Source of the DNA: Botryllus schlosseri
Lineage: Eukaryota; Chordata; Ascidiacea; Stolidobranchia; Styelidae
DNA length: 21,400 nucleotides
Direction of reading: 5' to 3'
NCBI GenBank assembly: GCA_000444245.1
Contig: ATSW01011324.1
Location: 1-21,400, forward strand
Both the position numbers and the translations under genes were made by a program. The notes under the pieces are model-generated. The model was not told the DNA's origin. It searched no databases and saw only the letters and a program-made list of their open reading frames with translations. This document shows, one piece after another, positions 1 through 8,426 of the stretch; position 1 is the stretch's first letter, and every line of letters starts with the position of its first letter.

Positions 1-40
1 ACACTGTACAGTGTACACCTGACACGTCCGATGTCTATAG

Positions 41-47
41 TACTAAC
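41..47 (+). promoter_or_regulatory. Intron branch-point consensus before the first RLR exon
   Basis: TACTAAC, a perfect match to the canonical branch-point sequence, lies 20 nt before the AG at 66-67, with a T-rich tract between. It supports an exon start at 68. The intron that it belongs to begins outside the window. This is a motif match only. Confidence 0.5.
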
Positions 48-67
48 GCTATCGTTTTGTTCCCTAG

Positions 68-225
68 GACGTGCCAGAAAACCCAACAGCGAAGTGATTC
101 ACATTCATCTCGGTCAACCCGACCCACGAGACAGTCTCCCGGCGAAAAAGGAGATTTTGATGAAAAAAGTAACCGGGAAAGTTCACAAACTCTGCCATCA
201 AAATCTGGCCGCTTACAAGGGAAAG
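68..225 (+). CDS. RLR exon: helicase motif VI and start of the connector
   Basis: The exon begins after TCCCTAG and ends AAG|GTATAT. Entry is phase 1: the split Gly codon is completed by GA at 68-69. Exit is phase 0. It encodes RARKPNSEVIHIHLGQ, which aligns with GRARxxxSxYVLVA of motif VI in RLRs, where the Arg residues contact ATP. The helix KKVTGKVHKLCHQN then aligns with MYKAIHCVQNM of MDA5. Two other frames are also open here, but only this one matches the family and joins in frame to the next exon. Confidence 0.85.
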
Positions 226-3200
226 GTATATTTCTTCTTATTTGAATGAAATGAATATTTATGCGGTCCATCACACACATACACTAGTATTGTAATTCAT
301 AATCAAAGATCTACTCCACATTTGTTCCATTTTGAGTGAGTAATGTCTTCCTCGTTAAGTATGATTTCAACATCCAGTAGAACTAACTTGATGGATTGCA
401 GGTGTTGATTATCATGTCATATTCAACCTTCTTTGGTATTAGGCGAGACCTTAAACCAGTGGTTCCCAACCTTTTTGTTTTCATTCCCCACTTCAGATTT
501 ATACCGAGTCTTCATTCCCCACTACCCAAAACTCCTATATACCCTTTAAACATGCCCCTCCATAACACCCGGCTATACGTTTAGAAGGGACTTGCTATTG
601 GGAAACCACACCAGTACGCAAGACAATCGCCTATAACTGCAACAAAAAACGTATTGTGAACCGATACCGGTAACTAGGGCTGGGACAAATGATTCGAGTA
701 CTCGAATCTGAATCGAGTATTAATTTCAATGATTCGAGTCGAGTAGTAAAAGACGATTTTTTCGAGTACTGAAATTATACGCTTCTCGCAACTGAAAGTT
801 AAAGTACCAACGAGGATTATAGTTTTTATACTAATTTTCACTGAGGAAGCCTTGAAACCTGAATGGACGTGTCGCAACATACGAGACATTGAACAAAGCT
901 ACGAACGTTTTTGGAATAGCATATTTTTGAAGTTATTATCATCCCACAACATTGTCAAGAAGTGCAAATCGGTGAAATGAAATCGGTATGGTCGAAAAAA
1001 TACCAAAGAATCAGTAATGTGACGGATAACAGGCATTTTGTCCTTTGTGGTGGCTAAAAAGGTACATATTTTAACTTTGACATATTACATTCTGTTATGA
1101 TGTCATAACGAGTGATACTCGAATACTTGACTCGACTCGAAGCATAATGCGTGATTCAGAATCGAATCACTCAGGTACTAGATTTTGCCCAGCCCTACCG
1201 ATAACCCACAAAATTTAGCGAAAGCGTTATTTCGTGTCATACTGGTCGTGCTGGATGCATTTGTTACTGCATCGTTTGTTTTCCAGAGTTAAAAATGAAT
1301 TTTTGTGAACAACACAAAATACACTTTTTGATACATACATTCCTGAGCAGTTAACTGGTATCGTATCGGTAATTGTGCATGTGTCTCCGTAAATATGTAG
1401 ACTATCCTGTATATAATGTTTACCAAATGCGTCTATTCCCCACCGGTTGGGAACCACTGCCTTAAACCATTGTCATTTCATGTTCGACTTGCATCAACAT
1501 TAGGCTGGAGTTAATTCCACCCCATATCATTTTAATTGCTTTTGCACATATCCTTGCAATCGCCGTGGTTTCCTTCTTATTCTCCTGTTACCGTAATCCT
1601 TCAATCAATCCATCATTGATTGCCATTTTCGCCAATTCAAAATAGCACTGAATTGAAATAGAATGAAGAGATAGTAAGGTGCCGAAACAATTCTATCAAT
1701 CTAAAACCTCCGATTTATTTTTTATATCAATTACAATAATTTGACTGTGTTGCCGTTCATTTTTCCAGTTAACGGTGGGAAGGATCAACGCTTTCAAAGA
1801 AATCGAAGAGAGTAGAAAGAGAAAAGCTCCAACGAAACCTAAACTGCACACCAATGTGGATACGCTACTCTGTCGACATTGCAGCAGACTGATTTGCTGT
1901 GTATCGAATATTGTCAAGTAAGTCATTTACTGGGCACTGCGCTCTAAATATGATGTGGACTTAAATTGAAGTTGACGGTGCATTATCCTCAGAAAGCCAC
2001 GGTGTTCGGACTGCAGCTACAAATTGTTCACGAATTTGACCATTCCCATCTGGTTATCTCTGTGATATCACTTGTTATCGCTTGTATTACTTGTTATCGC
2101 TTCTTAATGCACTGGAGGCAGATATGTAGCCACTATTTCAAAGGGACTCCGTTTTACGAATCACGGCGGTTTAGCTCTTCTTCTACTTGTAATTCATTTG
2201 GCATATACAACATCATATCAACGATGTTTGATTCTACCACTTCTGGCTTTAACTGTGGACGACTCTGTAATAATAGTTCACCGTTACCAAATTTGAAACA
2301 ATTCTGTGTGACTGATTGGCACACAAATTCTTCACAAAATAATTGCACTGAATCGAGTATTGTTCCAATGCGTATGTTATATTTCTGAAAGAACACTAGG
2401 TCAGGAGTGACCAACCTTTTTGCAAGTTGTAAATGATGATGCATATTCAGGTGGGCCAATTGTTATTATTCACTTTGTTGCATGCTGTTATTTCTTGACC
2501 TCGCATCAGGATTGTCGCTATAGTGGCCAGATATTGGAATCTACCAAACGTACCACAAATAAATTTCTTTCGTGAGGAGCACACAGTTCCAAGTTTTTAT
2601 TTCTATATGGGGCGAATCATTTTCCTCCGCTGTTCGCAACTGTACTATGCGGCTCAGATTGTAAAGGACGCTACTATATTGAACTCGGAAGGTGAAGTCG
2701 CATTGAATCGCACATAGCGCAAAGAAAATTTCAAGATTAATTAAATCTCTCAAAGATTAATCAATCTCTCAAAAATTCGGAGTCAATTCGTGAATTCAAT
2801 TTTCATGTCAACGGCCTCCAGCACATACTAGTTGAATTACGCACAAATTTCCTTCCACGGCAGCAGGTTGCTCACGCCTGCACTAGGTGAATAAAACCTT
2901 ATTCGAGTCAACAATAGGAAGAAATATTACACTTAACCCGTTGTAGTTTCAACTAAACCGTGGTTCAAAATGTATACATTGGTTTCAGGATCAATGGCAA
3001 CCATCACACTATCGATGACAATAACTTCCAAACCATGTACAAGTCCAATTCGCACAAGAAAAGCGGTGAGGAATTGTCAAAGACAGGCATGACCCACGTC
3101 AACAGAATATGTTGCGTCGAATGCCCGCAAGACTGGGGAAACGAAGTGGAGTGGAAGGGTAGATTGATTCCGATACTGGGAGTCAAAGGATTCAAAATCA

Positions 3201-3355
3201 AGGATCGCAGGGGGAAAATACATAGCCCAAGTCAATGGTGCAGGACCGGATTGAACATCGCCTCGGTCAAAGCGACGGTGGAAGTGGAACAATTTCTTGA
3301 AAAGTTTCCGAGGAGAACTGAAGACCACAAATCATCTACAATTTGTGAAGGTTGA
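68..3355 (+). CDS. RIG-I-like receptor (RLR), C-terminal part: join(68..225, 1769..1917, 2989..3355)
   Basis: This is the 3' end of a cytosolic double-stranded-RNA sensor of the RIG-I/MDA5/LGP2 family. Three exons join in one frame: 2 nt of a split Gly codon, then 224 codons including the stop. In order the product has helicase motif VI (GRARKPNS), a helical connector (KKVTGKVHKLCHQN, then INAFKEIEESRKRK), and a zinc-binding C-terminal domain with Cys pairs LLCRHC and CVEC followed by PQDWG. GNHHTIDDNNFQTMY matches the LGP2 stretch EGTHHVNVNPNFSNYY closely, and RLIPILGV fits the IPVIKI strand. The second pair is CxxC, as in LGP2 and MDA5, rather than the longer RIG-I spacing. A 25-residue tail follows. 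Any CARDs and the rest of the helicase lie upstream, so the paralogue cannot be named. In mammals, RLR helicase and C-terminal domain together clamp viral RNA. I see no frameshift or early stop, so it looks like a working host gene. Confidence 0.9.
449..1467. mobile_element. Non-autonomous hAT-type element, 457-1459, with 8-bp TSD
   Basis: The terminal inverted repeats (TIRs) are CAGTGGTTCCCAACC on the left and its exact complement GGTTGGGAACCACTG on the right. They are flanked by a perfect 8-bp duplication CCTTAAAC at 449-456 and 1460-1467. TIRs starting CAG with 8-bp TSDs are the hAT signature. No transposase frame is visible, so it is a deletion derivative or MITE moved by an enzyme coded elsewhere. 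It is 1,003 bp with its passenger and about 470 bp without it. Confidence 0.9.
667..1205. mobile_element. Second hAT-type MITE, 675-1197, nested inside the 457-1459 element
   Basis: The ends are TAGGGCTGGG and CCCAGCCCTA, flanked by CCGGTAAC (667-674) and CCGATAAC (1198-1205), an 8-bp TSD with one mismatch. Inside the ends lie inverted clusters of TCGAGT, TCGAAT and ATTCGA motifs (for example 692-747 and 1120-1175), which make long imperfect subterminal inverted repeats. It has no coding capacity. Its position inside another element's body shows that it arrived later. Confidence 0.85.
1769..1917 (+). CDS. RLR exon: connector helix and first zinc CxxC
   Basis: The exon begins after TTTTTCCAG and ends with donor AA|GTAAGT. 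Entry is phase 0 and exit phase 2, leaving AA to be completed by the G at 2989 as Lys. It encodes INAFKEIEESRKRKAPTKPK, a charged helix and linker like the MDA5 pincer-to-C-terminal-domain linker, then DTLLCRHCSRLICC. C-R-H-C is the first zinc ligand pair, equivalent to C810/C813 of human RIG-I. Confidence 0.88.
1918..2988 (+). other. RLR intron (1,071 nt)
   Basis: The intron starts GTAAGT and ends TTTCAG. It contains one complete hAT-type MITE at 2402-2880. The stretch 1924-2393 is open in some frames but shows no recognisable protein or repeat. Confidence 0.8.
2394..2888. mobile_element. hAT-type MITE, 2402-2880, with perfect 8-bp TSD
   Basis: The left end is CAGGAGTGACCAACC. The right end is GGTTGCTCACGCCTG, whose complement CAGGCGTGAGCAACC matches at 13 of 15 bases. 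CACTAGGT flanks it on both sides (2394-2401 and 2881-2888). It is 479 bp with no coding content of its own. Confidence 0.88.
2989..3355 (+). CDS. RLR terminal exon: bulk of the C-terminal RNA-recognition domain
   Basis: The acceptor is GGTTTCAG|GATC. The leading G completes Lys, followed by INGNHHTIDDNNFQTMY. Residues ICCVECPQDWG carry the second zinc pair (equivalent to C864/C869 of RIG-I). VEWKGRLIPILGVKGFKI then forms the strand that follows in all RLRs, and GKIHSPSQW matches the last conserved Trp (W908). By hand alignment two basic RNA contacts differ: the Lys at RIG-I 888 is Gly (IPILG) and the Lys at 907 is Gln (SQW). Lysines two residues to the right of the first position (GVKGFK) might substitute. 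The frame stops with TGA at 3353. Confidence 0.9.
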
Positions 3356-3392
3356 TTTACAGAATCAAAAGTTCGTACAAGTTCGTTATATT

Positions 3393-3837
3393 CTAGCTTG
3401 TGTGCGGCCCAGAGATTTTTAACAGTAACATCACAGTTCCCTTGTCCGAATCAAATATTCCTGCTGACGAAGAAGATTCAAACATGAATGAACGATGTCT
3501 ATTTTTTAAACTTGCTAGCACCTGATTTCGTTTAGCGCTTATTTGTAGATGCCTTGTATCGTACTGTAAACGCCTGATCGTAAACTAGTGCAAAAGCCAT
3601 TATGAAATCTCATTAATGTGTCAGGGTCGTATTCAAAGCAGACAAATATGTTTGTTTACTCACATTTATGTGACCAATCAAAATTCCAGATTCTAAAATC
3701 AAATGAATGATTGCGTTATATGACTATTTTAGATTTTATCACTTGGCCTATAATCCCCAATATGTCATATTGTGGCCCGCGAATCTGTTGATGTTCTGAA
3801 TGCGGCCCACGAGGTAAAAACAATTGCCCACCCTTAG
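3393..3837. mobile_element. hAT-type remnant downstream of the RLR
   Basis: The right end, ATTGCCCACCCTTAG at about 3823-3837, reads in reverse as a CTAAGGGTGGGCAAT terminus typical of hAT elements. It is followed inward by the GTGGGCCGC and GCGGGCCAC motifs common next to such termini. The left side has a matching TGTGCGGCCCAG at about 3401-3412 but no clear TIR or TSD, so the left limit is approximate. Confidence 0.5.
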
Positions 3838-4236
3838 TCTTGCGTAGCATTTGTGTAATTTTAGGTTTTCAAAAGAATTATGCATTTCGTTACCCGCCAA
3901 TTTATATCACTCGTCATTTTCCATTGCGATTTCGTTACTCAAGTTCTTCCTAGTAGTAGAGTGTAACTTGCTGATCGGTAATAAACATCTTATTCCATGC
4001 AAATAGTAATAATTTTACAGGAATAATCAAGCGTAGTCAAGGTCACTGCGTTGAATCACGCTGTAATAATTCAGATAGTTCACAAAGCAGCAGATCGCCC
4101 GAACAGTGTTTGGGCATATGATTCAAGTCATTGCATTTTGCAAGATTATTAAATCACACATTAAACCACCATTACTTCCAAATCGAATATCGAGATGACT
4201 GTATCTTCAACGGGGCGTTGTAAGGCTCACATATAT
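3838..4236. other. Intergenic, including a possible poly(A) signal
   Basis: An AATAAA occurs at 3980-3985 on the + strand. It is the first exact match after the RLR stop, 625 nt downstream. If used, the 3' UTR would include the preceding hAT remnant. I see nothing else recognisable here. Confidence 0.25.
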
Positions 4237-4500
4237 TAGGGTTACCATGTTTTGGAATCGGGAAAGGGGGATATTTTTTACCAAATCAGAAAAAGTTAGT
4301 TGAACAAGACTGAAAACAGCCGGACGTTCGTGTTACCGATTTCACTTCATTTATGCCGATTATCAGTTGAACCTGTCCATTATTCTAGCAGTAAAAGCTG
4401 TAAAGAAGGACGATTTGCCAAAATGGAGGACATTTAGGCGTCCTCGGAGGACATTTTCGAAAACCCGAGAAAGGAGGACAAATCCTGAAGGTTACATGTA
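4237..4500. mobile_element. Probable hAT-type remnant with TAGGGTTACC end
   Basis: The left end TAGGGTTACCATG resembles a family whose ends continue into GTCCTCC-rich sequence. The right part, read in reverse, has three GTCCTCC blocks between 4409 and 4480, ending near AACCTTCAGG. No TSD could be matched, so limits are approximate. Confidence 0.4.
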
Positions 4501-4835
4501 GTGTCAGAGATGTATATGATAGAATATAAACGTTTGAACAAATTAATATGATGCAATATCCGACACAATCCACCATCCATACGACAGAGGGTAGTGTAAG
4601 CCTGCACCAATTGTTGACGAGTGATATAAATGTATAAAATTACAGTAATCCTATATTATTCATACAGGAGGTTCGTTAATGTGAATAGTGAGGTGAATGC
4701 TAAGACTTCTGGTCTACGACAGTAAGCTCAAATCACTTCGTTTGTGGTCAATTTATTTGTGACATACCGTCTGATGAGGTTCAGTAAATCCATCCTTCGC
4801 AATTTTTCGCAACTGGTTGCTCACACAACTAATAT
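4501..4835. other. Intergenic, nothing recognised
   Basis: AT-rich sequence with no convincing coding frame, repeat or RNA gene. Confidence 0.5.
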
Positions 4836-5113
4836 CAGCGTGTCGAGCGAGTCAACACCGATTTTTGATGACTTGAAATTGACTCGAAAATTTTGCTTCT
4901 AGTCGCGAGTCAATCAACGTTTTTGATATGCCAAGTCAAGTCATTTTTGCACAGTGACGCGAGTAAATTGACGTCGATCGATTAATCAATTTATTATTAA
5001 CAATGTCATCATTCCAATACATCACAAGACTGCGATACAATGAAAAGATAGGAGTCATCTGACAAAGTTGACTCGGTCTAACTCGAGACATAACTCAAGG
5101 CGTCCCAACACTG
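4836..5113. mobile_element. Probable hAT-type MITE rich in GAGTC motifs
   Basis: The right end GCGTCCCAACACTG reads in reverse as CAGTGTTGGGACGC, a hAT-like terminus. The left end near CAGCGTGTCGAGCGAGTC is a diverged partner. Both subterminal regions are full of GACTCG, GAGTCA and CGAGTC, in inverted orientation at the two ends. The flanks ACTAATAT and TCCCTGAA do not match, so there is no visible TSD and the limits are tentative. Confidence 0.45.
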
Positions 5114-5399
5114 TCCCTGAATACGTTACTTTACGCTGGCGACTACCATTTTTCGTATTTGGTGAGAGTTGCATTCAGTCGAGAATTATCGATAGAAACG
5201 TGATTTTTAACATTTGAATTCGAATAGGCGATAATGCTGCGTTACTGGGAAGTTCGATAGGAATTTCGCATAGTCGGTCGATTTTCCAGTAATCTGCAAT
5301 ATGAATATATGAATCGTCCGTGGATTTATAACTTTTATATGCAATATATTCTTCACTATCGCATTTATGTCGGTGAGACAGAGGGATAGGCTACTTTAG
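5114..5399. other. Intergenic, nothing recognised
   Basis: No coding frame or repeat that I can support. Confidence 0.5.
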
Positions 5400-5734
5400 T
5401 CGACGAAATGGGGCGAGATAGCGTGTAGTATAATCCACAGCTGCAACAATAGGTTGTGGGTTCGAGTCCAACCAGGTCGACTCCAGAATTCCTACCTCAA
5501 GTGTTAAGGATTTATCTTGGCTCCTTCTCGTTATCTCATCCGCGTAAGCGGTGTCGTAAAAGGCCTAGAAGTGGGCCGTGCTACAAGTCGGCAGCTACGG
5601 AATGAAAAATAAGGAATATCGGTCTGGTGCAAATGACCTTTGTACAGGGATATATAGATATATATATATCCCTGCCTTTGTATAGTCGACATCGACAAAC
5701 ACCATGAATACCACAAACAACAACTCGACGAAAT
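5400..5734 (+). mobile_element. tRNA-derived SINE, copy A (5410-5724), with 10-bp TSD
   Basis: TCGACGAAAT stands on both sides (5400-5409 and 5725-5734), giving exact limits. The 5' head carries an RNA polymerase III B box, GGTTCGAGTCC, at about 5460-5470, and an A-box-like TAGCGTGTAGTATAATCC at about 5419-5436, so it derives from a tRNA. The body, with landmarks CCAGAATTCCTACC, GTGGGCCGTGCTACAAG and CACCATGAATACCACAAAC, is shared with three other copies in this window. The tail ends in short CAA repeats rather than long poly(A). The element is 315 bp, or 277 bp without the 38 bp added by the small insertion at 5645-5674. It does not code for protein. Confidence 0.9.
5637..5682. mobile_element. 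30-bp palindromic insertion (5645-5674) with perfect 8-bp TSD
   Basis: CAGGGATATATAG...ATATATATCCCTG is an almost perfect palindrome of 30 bp. CCTTTGTA flanks it on both sides (5637-5644 and 5675-5682). The other SINE copies lack it: they read AAATGACCAT followed directly by AGTCGAC or a close variant. CAGGG/CCCTG ends with an 8-bp TSD fit a hAT element reduced to its terminal repeats alone. Confidence 0.75.
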
Positions 5735-6237
5735 TGTCCATCATGTCATTCCGCTTTCCAATCGCAAGTTGGCGCAAGTAGATTACTCTTTCGCATTCTC
5801 AACTGTTCGGCATCTCTCGTACAGTGGGGCATGGATATCCGGACGGATTTTTATCATTTTTGGCCGGAACGGATTCATATTTGTTCTGATGCGATCGCGG
5901 CCGGATTCGTACTTTCTACTTTTTTGATACGTTCAGAATCACTATTGAGGCTATTGATGAGCATGACTGTAGTAACTACCAACCACATGCCAGTAGCCGC
6001 CAATATACAAACTTGTATTCAATACAATACATTGTACCCGGGTACGCTTACGCTCATATCACGTTCATAGTTTTGTTGAATTGAGCGTATTGCATTAACT
6101 CGGATCGAAACAGGGATATATAGACTCTAGATATCACTAGATCGGAACCGGAAACGGTCGATTATTTTTATCCACGTCTCCACATTGATATCCGTGCGAA
6201 TTTTCGAAGTAGGTCTAGTCTTATATTCGTTGGGCCA
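5735..6237. other. Intergenic, possible degraded element ends
   Basis: CAGTGGGGCATGGATATCCG at about 5823 and CAGGGATATATAGA at about 6112 resemble hAT-type termini, the second sharing its first 14 bases with the 30-bp palindrome at 5645. Neither has a matching partner and TSD, so no element is called. Confidence 0.3.
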
Positions 6238-6680
6238 GTGGTTCTCAACCGGTGTGCCACCGCGCACTAGGGTGTCGATTGGACTGCTCATGGTGACGCT
6301 TTTAGTAAGGTCGACGTAAAACAAAAATTAAGGAATCCAAATGATCAATGTGACATAATCGGTAATTCAATTATTTTTACCCTCCCGGGACTCACAACGA
6401 AGCCTACAAAGCAATGTAATGAACATATGGCTCGATGTAGAAACGACGTCAGTGGCAGTGGAACGCGAACTCGCACACGTACAGTAGTATTTGGGGTGGT
6501 CATAATCATAACTCAATAAAAGGTAATCCCTCGGGTAATTCGATCACGCTTTTGGGGCTTGACCGAAGGTGTTGACCATTTTCCAGTCACCCTCATCAGA
6601 GCATGGGGCTGAAAAGTGACAAAACGCAGGAGGATGACATTGTGCTATTTTTGTTTTAGTCATTATCTTGCAGTCAATGT
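6238..6680. other. Intergenic with an orphan hAT-like terminus
   Basis: CAGTGGTTCTCAACCGGTGT at about 6238 is a typical hAT-type end. No complementary end is present in the window, so this is probably a truncated copy. The rest of the stretch is unremarkable. Confidence 0.35.
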
Positions 6681-6689
6681 ATAGGCTAC

Positions 6690-6895
6690 TCGTTGCCAAT
6701 GTTCCCTCTAATTTTTGACGAGTCTGCGCACACTCACCAACTCACTGCGCAGACCCTTGGAAATCAGTGCGTAGCGACAAAAAAAGTTCATCACTTCGGA
6801 TTGTTCGTGCGCAACGTAGATTTTCTGTGCGCAGGGACCGTGTCAGCACTGCGCATTTGCGCACGTGCGCAGCTTAGAGGGAACATTGTCGTTGC
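6690..6895 (+). mobile_element. 192-bp hAT-type MITE, copy 1 (6697-6888)
   Basis: The TIRs are CAATGTTCCCTCTAA and its exact complement TTAGAGGGAACATTG. The flanking TSD is TCGTTGC (6690-6696 and 6889-6895), readable as 8 bp with a one-base shift. The body is rich in TGCGCA, including a perfect palindrome TGCGCACGTGCGCA at 6858-6871. A second copy of exactly the same length lies at 8964-9155 on the other strand. It is non-coding. Confidence 0.88.
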
Positions 6896-6953
6896 CATCT
6901 TTGCGTTCATCCTATTTCGACTATTATGGTCATTTCACACCAGATAGATATTG

Positions 6954-7816
6954 CGTATTATTAGGGCAAGTTTTTGTTGTACTAAAATCGCGAGAAAGTT
7001 GCAATTAATTTTAACAAAAGTTGCATTAAAAAGTTGCATTTATAATTTTTGTTGAAATATTAGGGTATGAGATACTGGAAAGGTTCCGTTGTTTAACCTA
7101 GTTCCTGCAGAGCTGTCAAATTTGTTACTTCGCCATTTAATGGCATTTTTTCCCGGCACACAGCAAGAAAATTACGCAATGCAGTAATATTTTCACCGCA
7201 AAAGCCAAACCGCATAGCAATAACCCCCTTCCCCTAAAACAAGTCAAATAACACCCCGCAAACCCCCCAGGTCTGCAAACTTCACCTAAGGCATTACAAA
7301 AAAACTTACTCTCGGTGACTTTGACAAAATCAATTGCCTGAAAAAGGTGACCCAGTGAAAATGTACTTTTCGGAGGTCTTGCATGAGCGCTCGTGAAATG
7401 AGAAGCTTTCTCAAATTTAAACGACAGAACTGATAAAGCGATCTATTTACATATTGCTCGGGCACTGTCGGGCCTGGTAAGAGTAGGTGAACTTCTTGCT
7501 TGCAAGCCATTTTGTCATAGATAACAGTTACATGCAGCTAACACATCATATAGTATGCAACTTAAAGAGAATAGAACCAAACTAGAAATGGTTTATAGCA
7601 TGTTTTTGCACCACTTCGTTAGATTTTTTCGCAATATTTGATAAAAGTTGCAGTAAAAATTGGCCTGAAAAATAGAGAAAAGTTGCAAAAAGTTGCACTA
7701 TAAAATCCCTCCAAACACCATAACACAACATAGTACATAGATTTTTAGTATACAGGAAGCTGTGGTAAGCTGTAAAAAAAGTTGCAAAATCTGCAAAAAC
7801 TTGCCCTACTTATTAT
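6954..7816. mobile_element. 847-bp hAT-type element (6962-7808) inside SINE copy D
   Basis: The ends are TAGGGCAAGTTTTTG and its complement CAAAAACTTGCCCTA. The flanks CGTATTAT (6954-6961) and CTTATTAT (7809-7816) form an 8-bp TSD with one mismatch. SINE sequence resumes on both sides. AAGTTGCA occurs seven times in the same direction: at 6996, 7018 and 7031 near the left end, and at 7645, 7680, 7690 and 7789 near the right end. These could be transposase-binding sites. No transposase frame is visible. Confidence 0.85.
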
Positions 7817-7977
7817 GATTCCTGAGATGCCGACTTTATAGCACGACCCACTTTCACTCCGAACTCTTTATAAGACACCGCTTCCGCGGATCGGATGGCG
7901 AGGAGGAGCCTAGATAAACCGTCGATATTTAAAAAGGGATCTAGAGTTGACCTTGGTCGGACGCGAAGTTGCAAGTC

Positions 7978-8426
7978 CAGGGCTGTGGCGTCGGTTCCTT
8001 TTACCGCCAACTCTGACTACAGAAATTATCGATATTCCGAGTCTCCGACTCCGAATACGGAAATTTTAAATTCACCGACTCCGACTCCAGTTCCGACTCC
8101 TACTGTTTTCTTCACAGAAATCCGACCACGACATTCCTGTAAATCTTATACTCGGGAAATTATATAACTATTACATTTTTAAACTTGTATGGTTCACGAA
8201 AATCATGAAACTGTACTCACAGAAGGAAATTAAGTTTGTGATGACTTTTACAACTGCAACAGCACGTTTTGGTAACATTTGGTTCGATTTTAAGGTACAT
8301 AGAGTCGGAGACGGAATCAGACCATTTTAGCAAACTCCGACTCCAGCCAATATGTGCTTCCCGCTCCGACTCCGACTCCAACAAGAGAAAATTTAGCGAT
8401 ACTCCGACTCCGACTCCACAACCCTG
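7978..8426. mobile_element. 449-bp hAT-type MITE with GACTCC-repeat ends inside SINE copy D
   Basis: The left end is CAGGGCTGTGGCGTCGG and the right end is CCGACTCCACAACCCTG, complementary apart from two bases in 17. GACTCC and GAGTCGG are repeated through both subterminal regions. The immediate flanks do not form a TSD. TGCAAGTC before it (7970-7977) and TGCAAGTG at 8437-8444 match at 7 of 8 bases, but 10 extra bases separate the second from the element. SINE head sequence appears to resume at 8437. Confidence 0.7.

Larger units (their letters stand above)
226..1768 (+). other. RLR intron (1,543 nt) carrying nested hAT-type elements
   Basis: The intron starts GTATAT and ends TTTTTCCAG. Most of it is a 1,003-bp hAT-type element (457-1459) with another inside it (675-1197). 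The remaining 226-448 and 1468-1768 hold nothing I can identify. Confidence 0.75.

Noticed and set aside
57-245. Alternative + strand frame over the first exon (Ser- and Arg-rich)
   Set aside because: It does not match any helicase and does not join in frame with the next exon. The other frame gives motif VI.
1966-2388. 140-codon open frame within the second RLR intron
   Set aside because: It lies between two well-supported exons, has no recognisable domain and is overlapped by an equally open frame on the other strand.
5410-5480. tRNA gene suggested by the B box GGTTCGAGTCC
   Set aside because: The sequence continues into a body shared with three other copies and is flanked by a 10-bp TSD, so it is the head of a SINE and not a functional tRNA.
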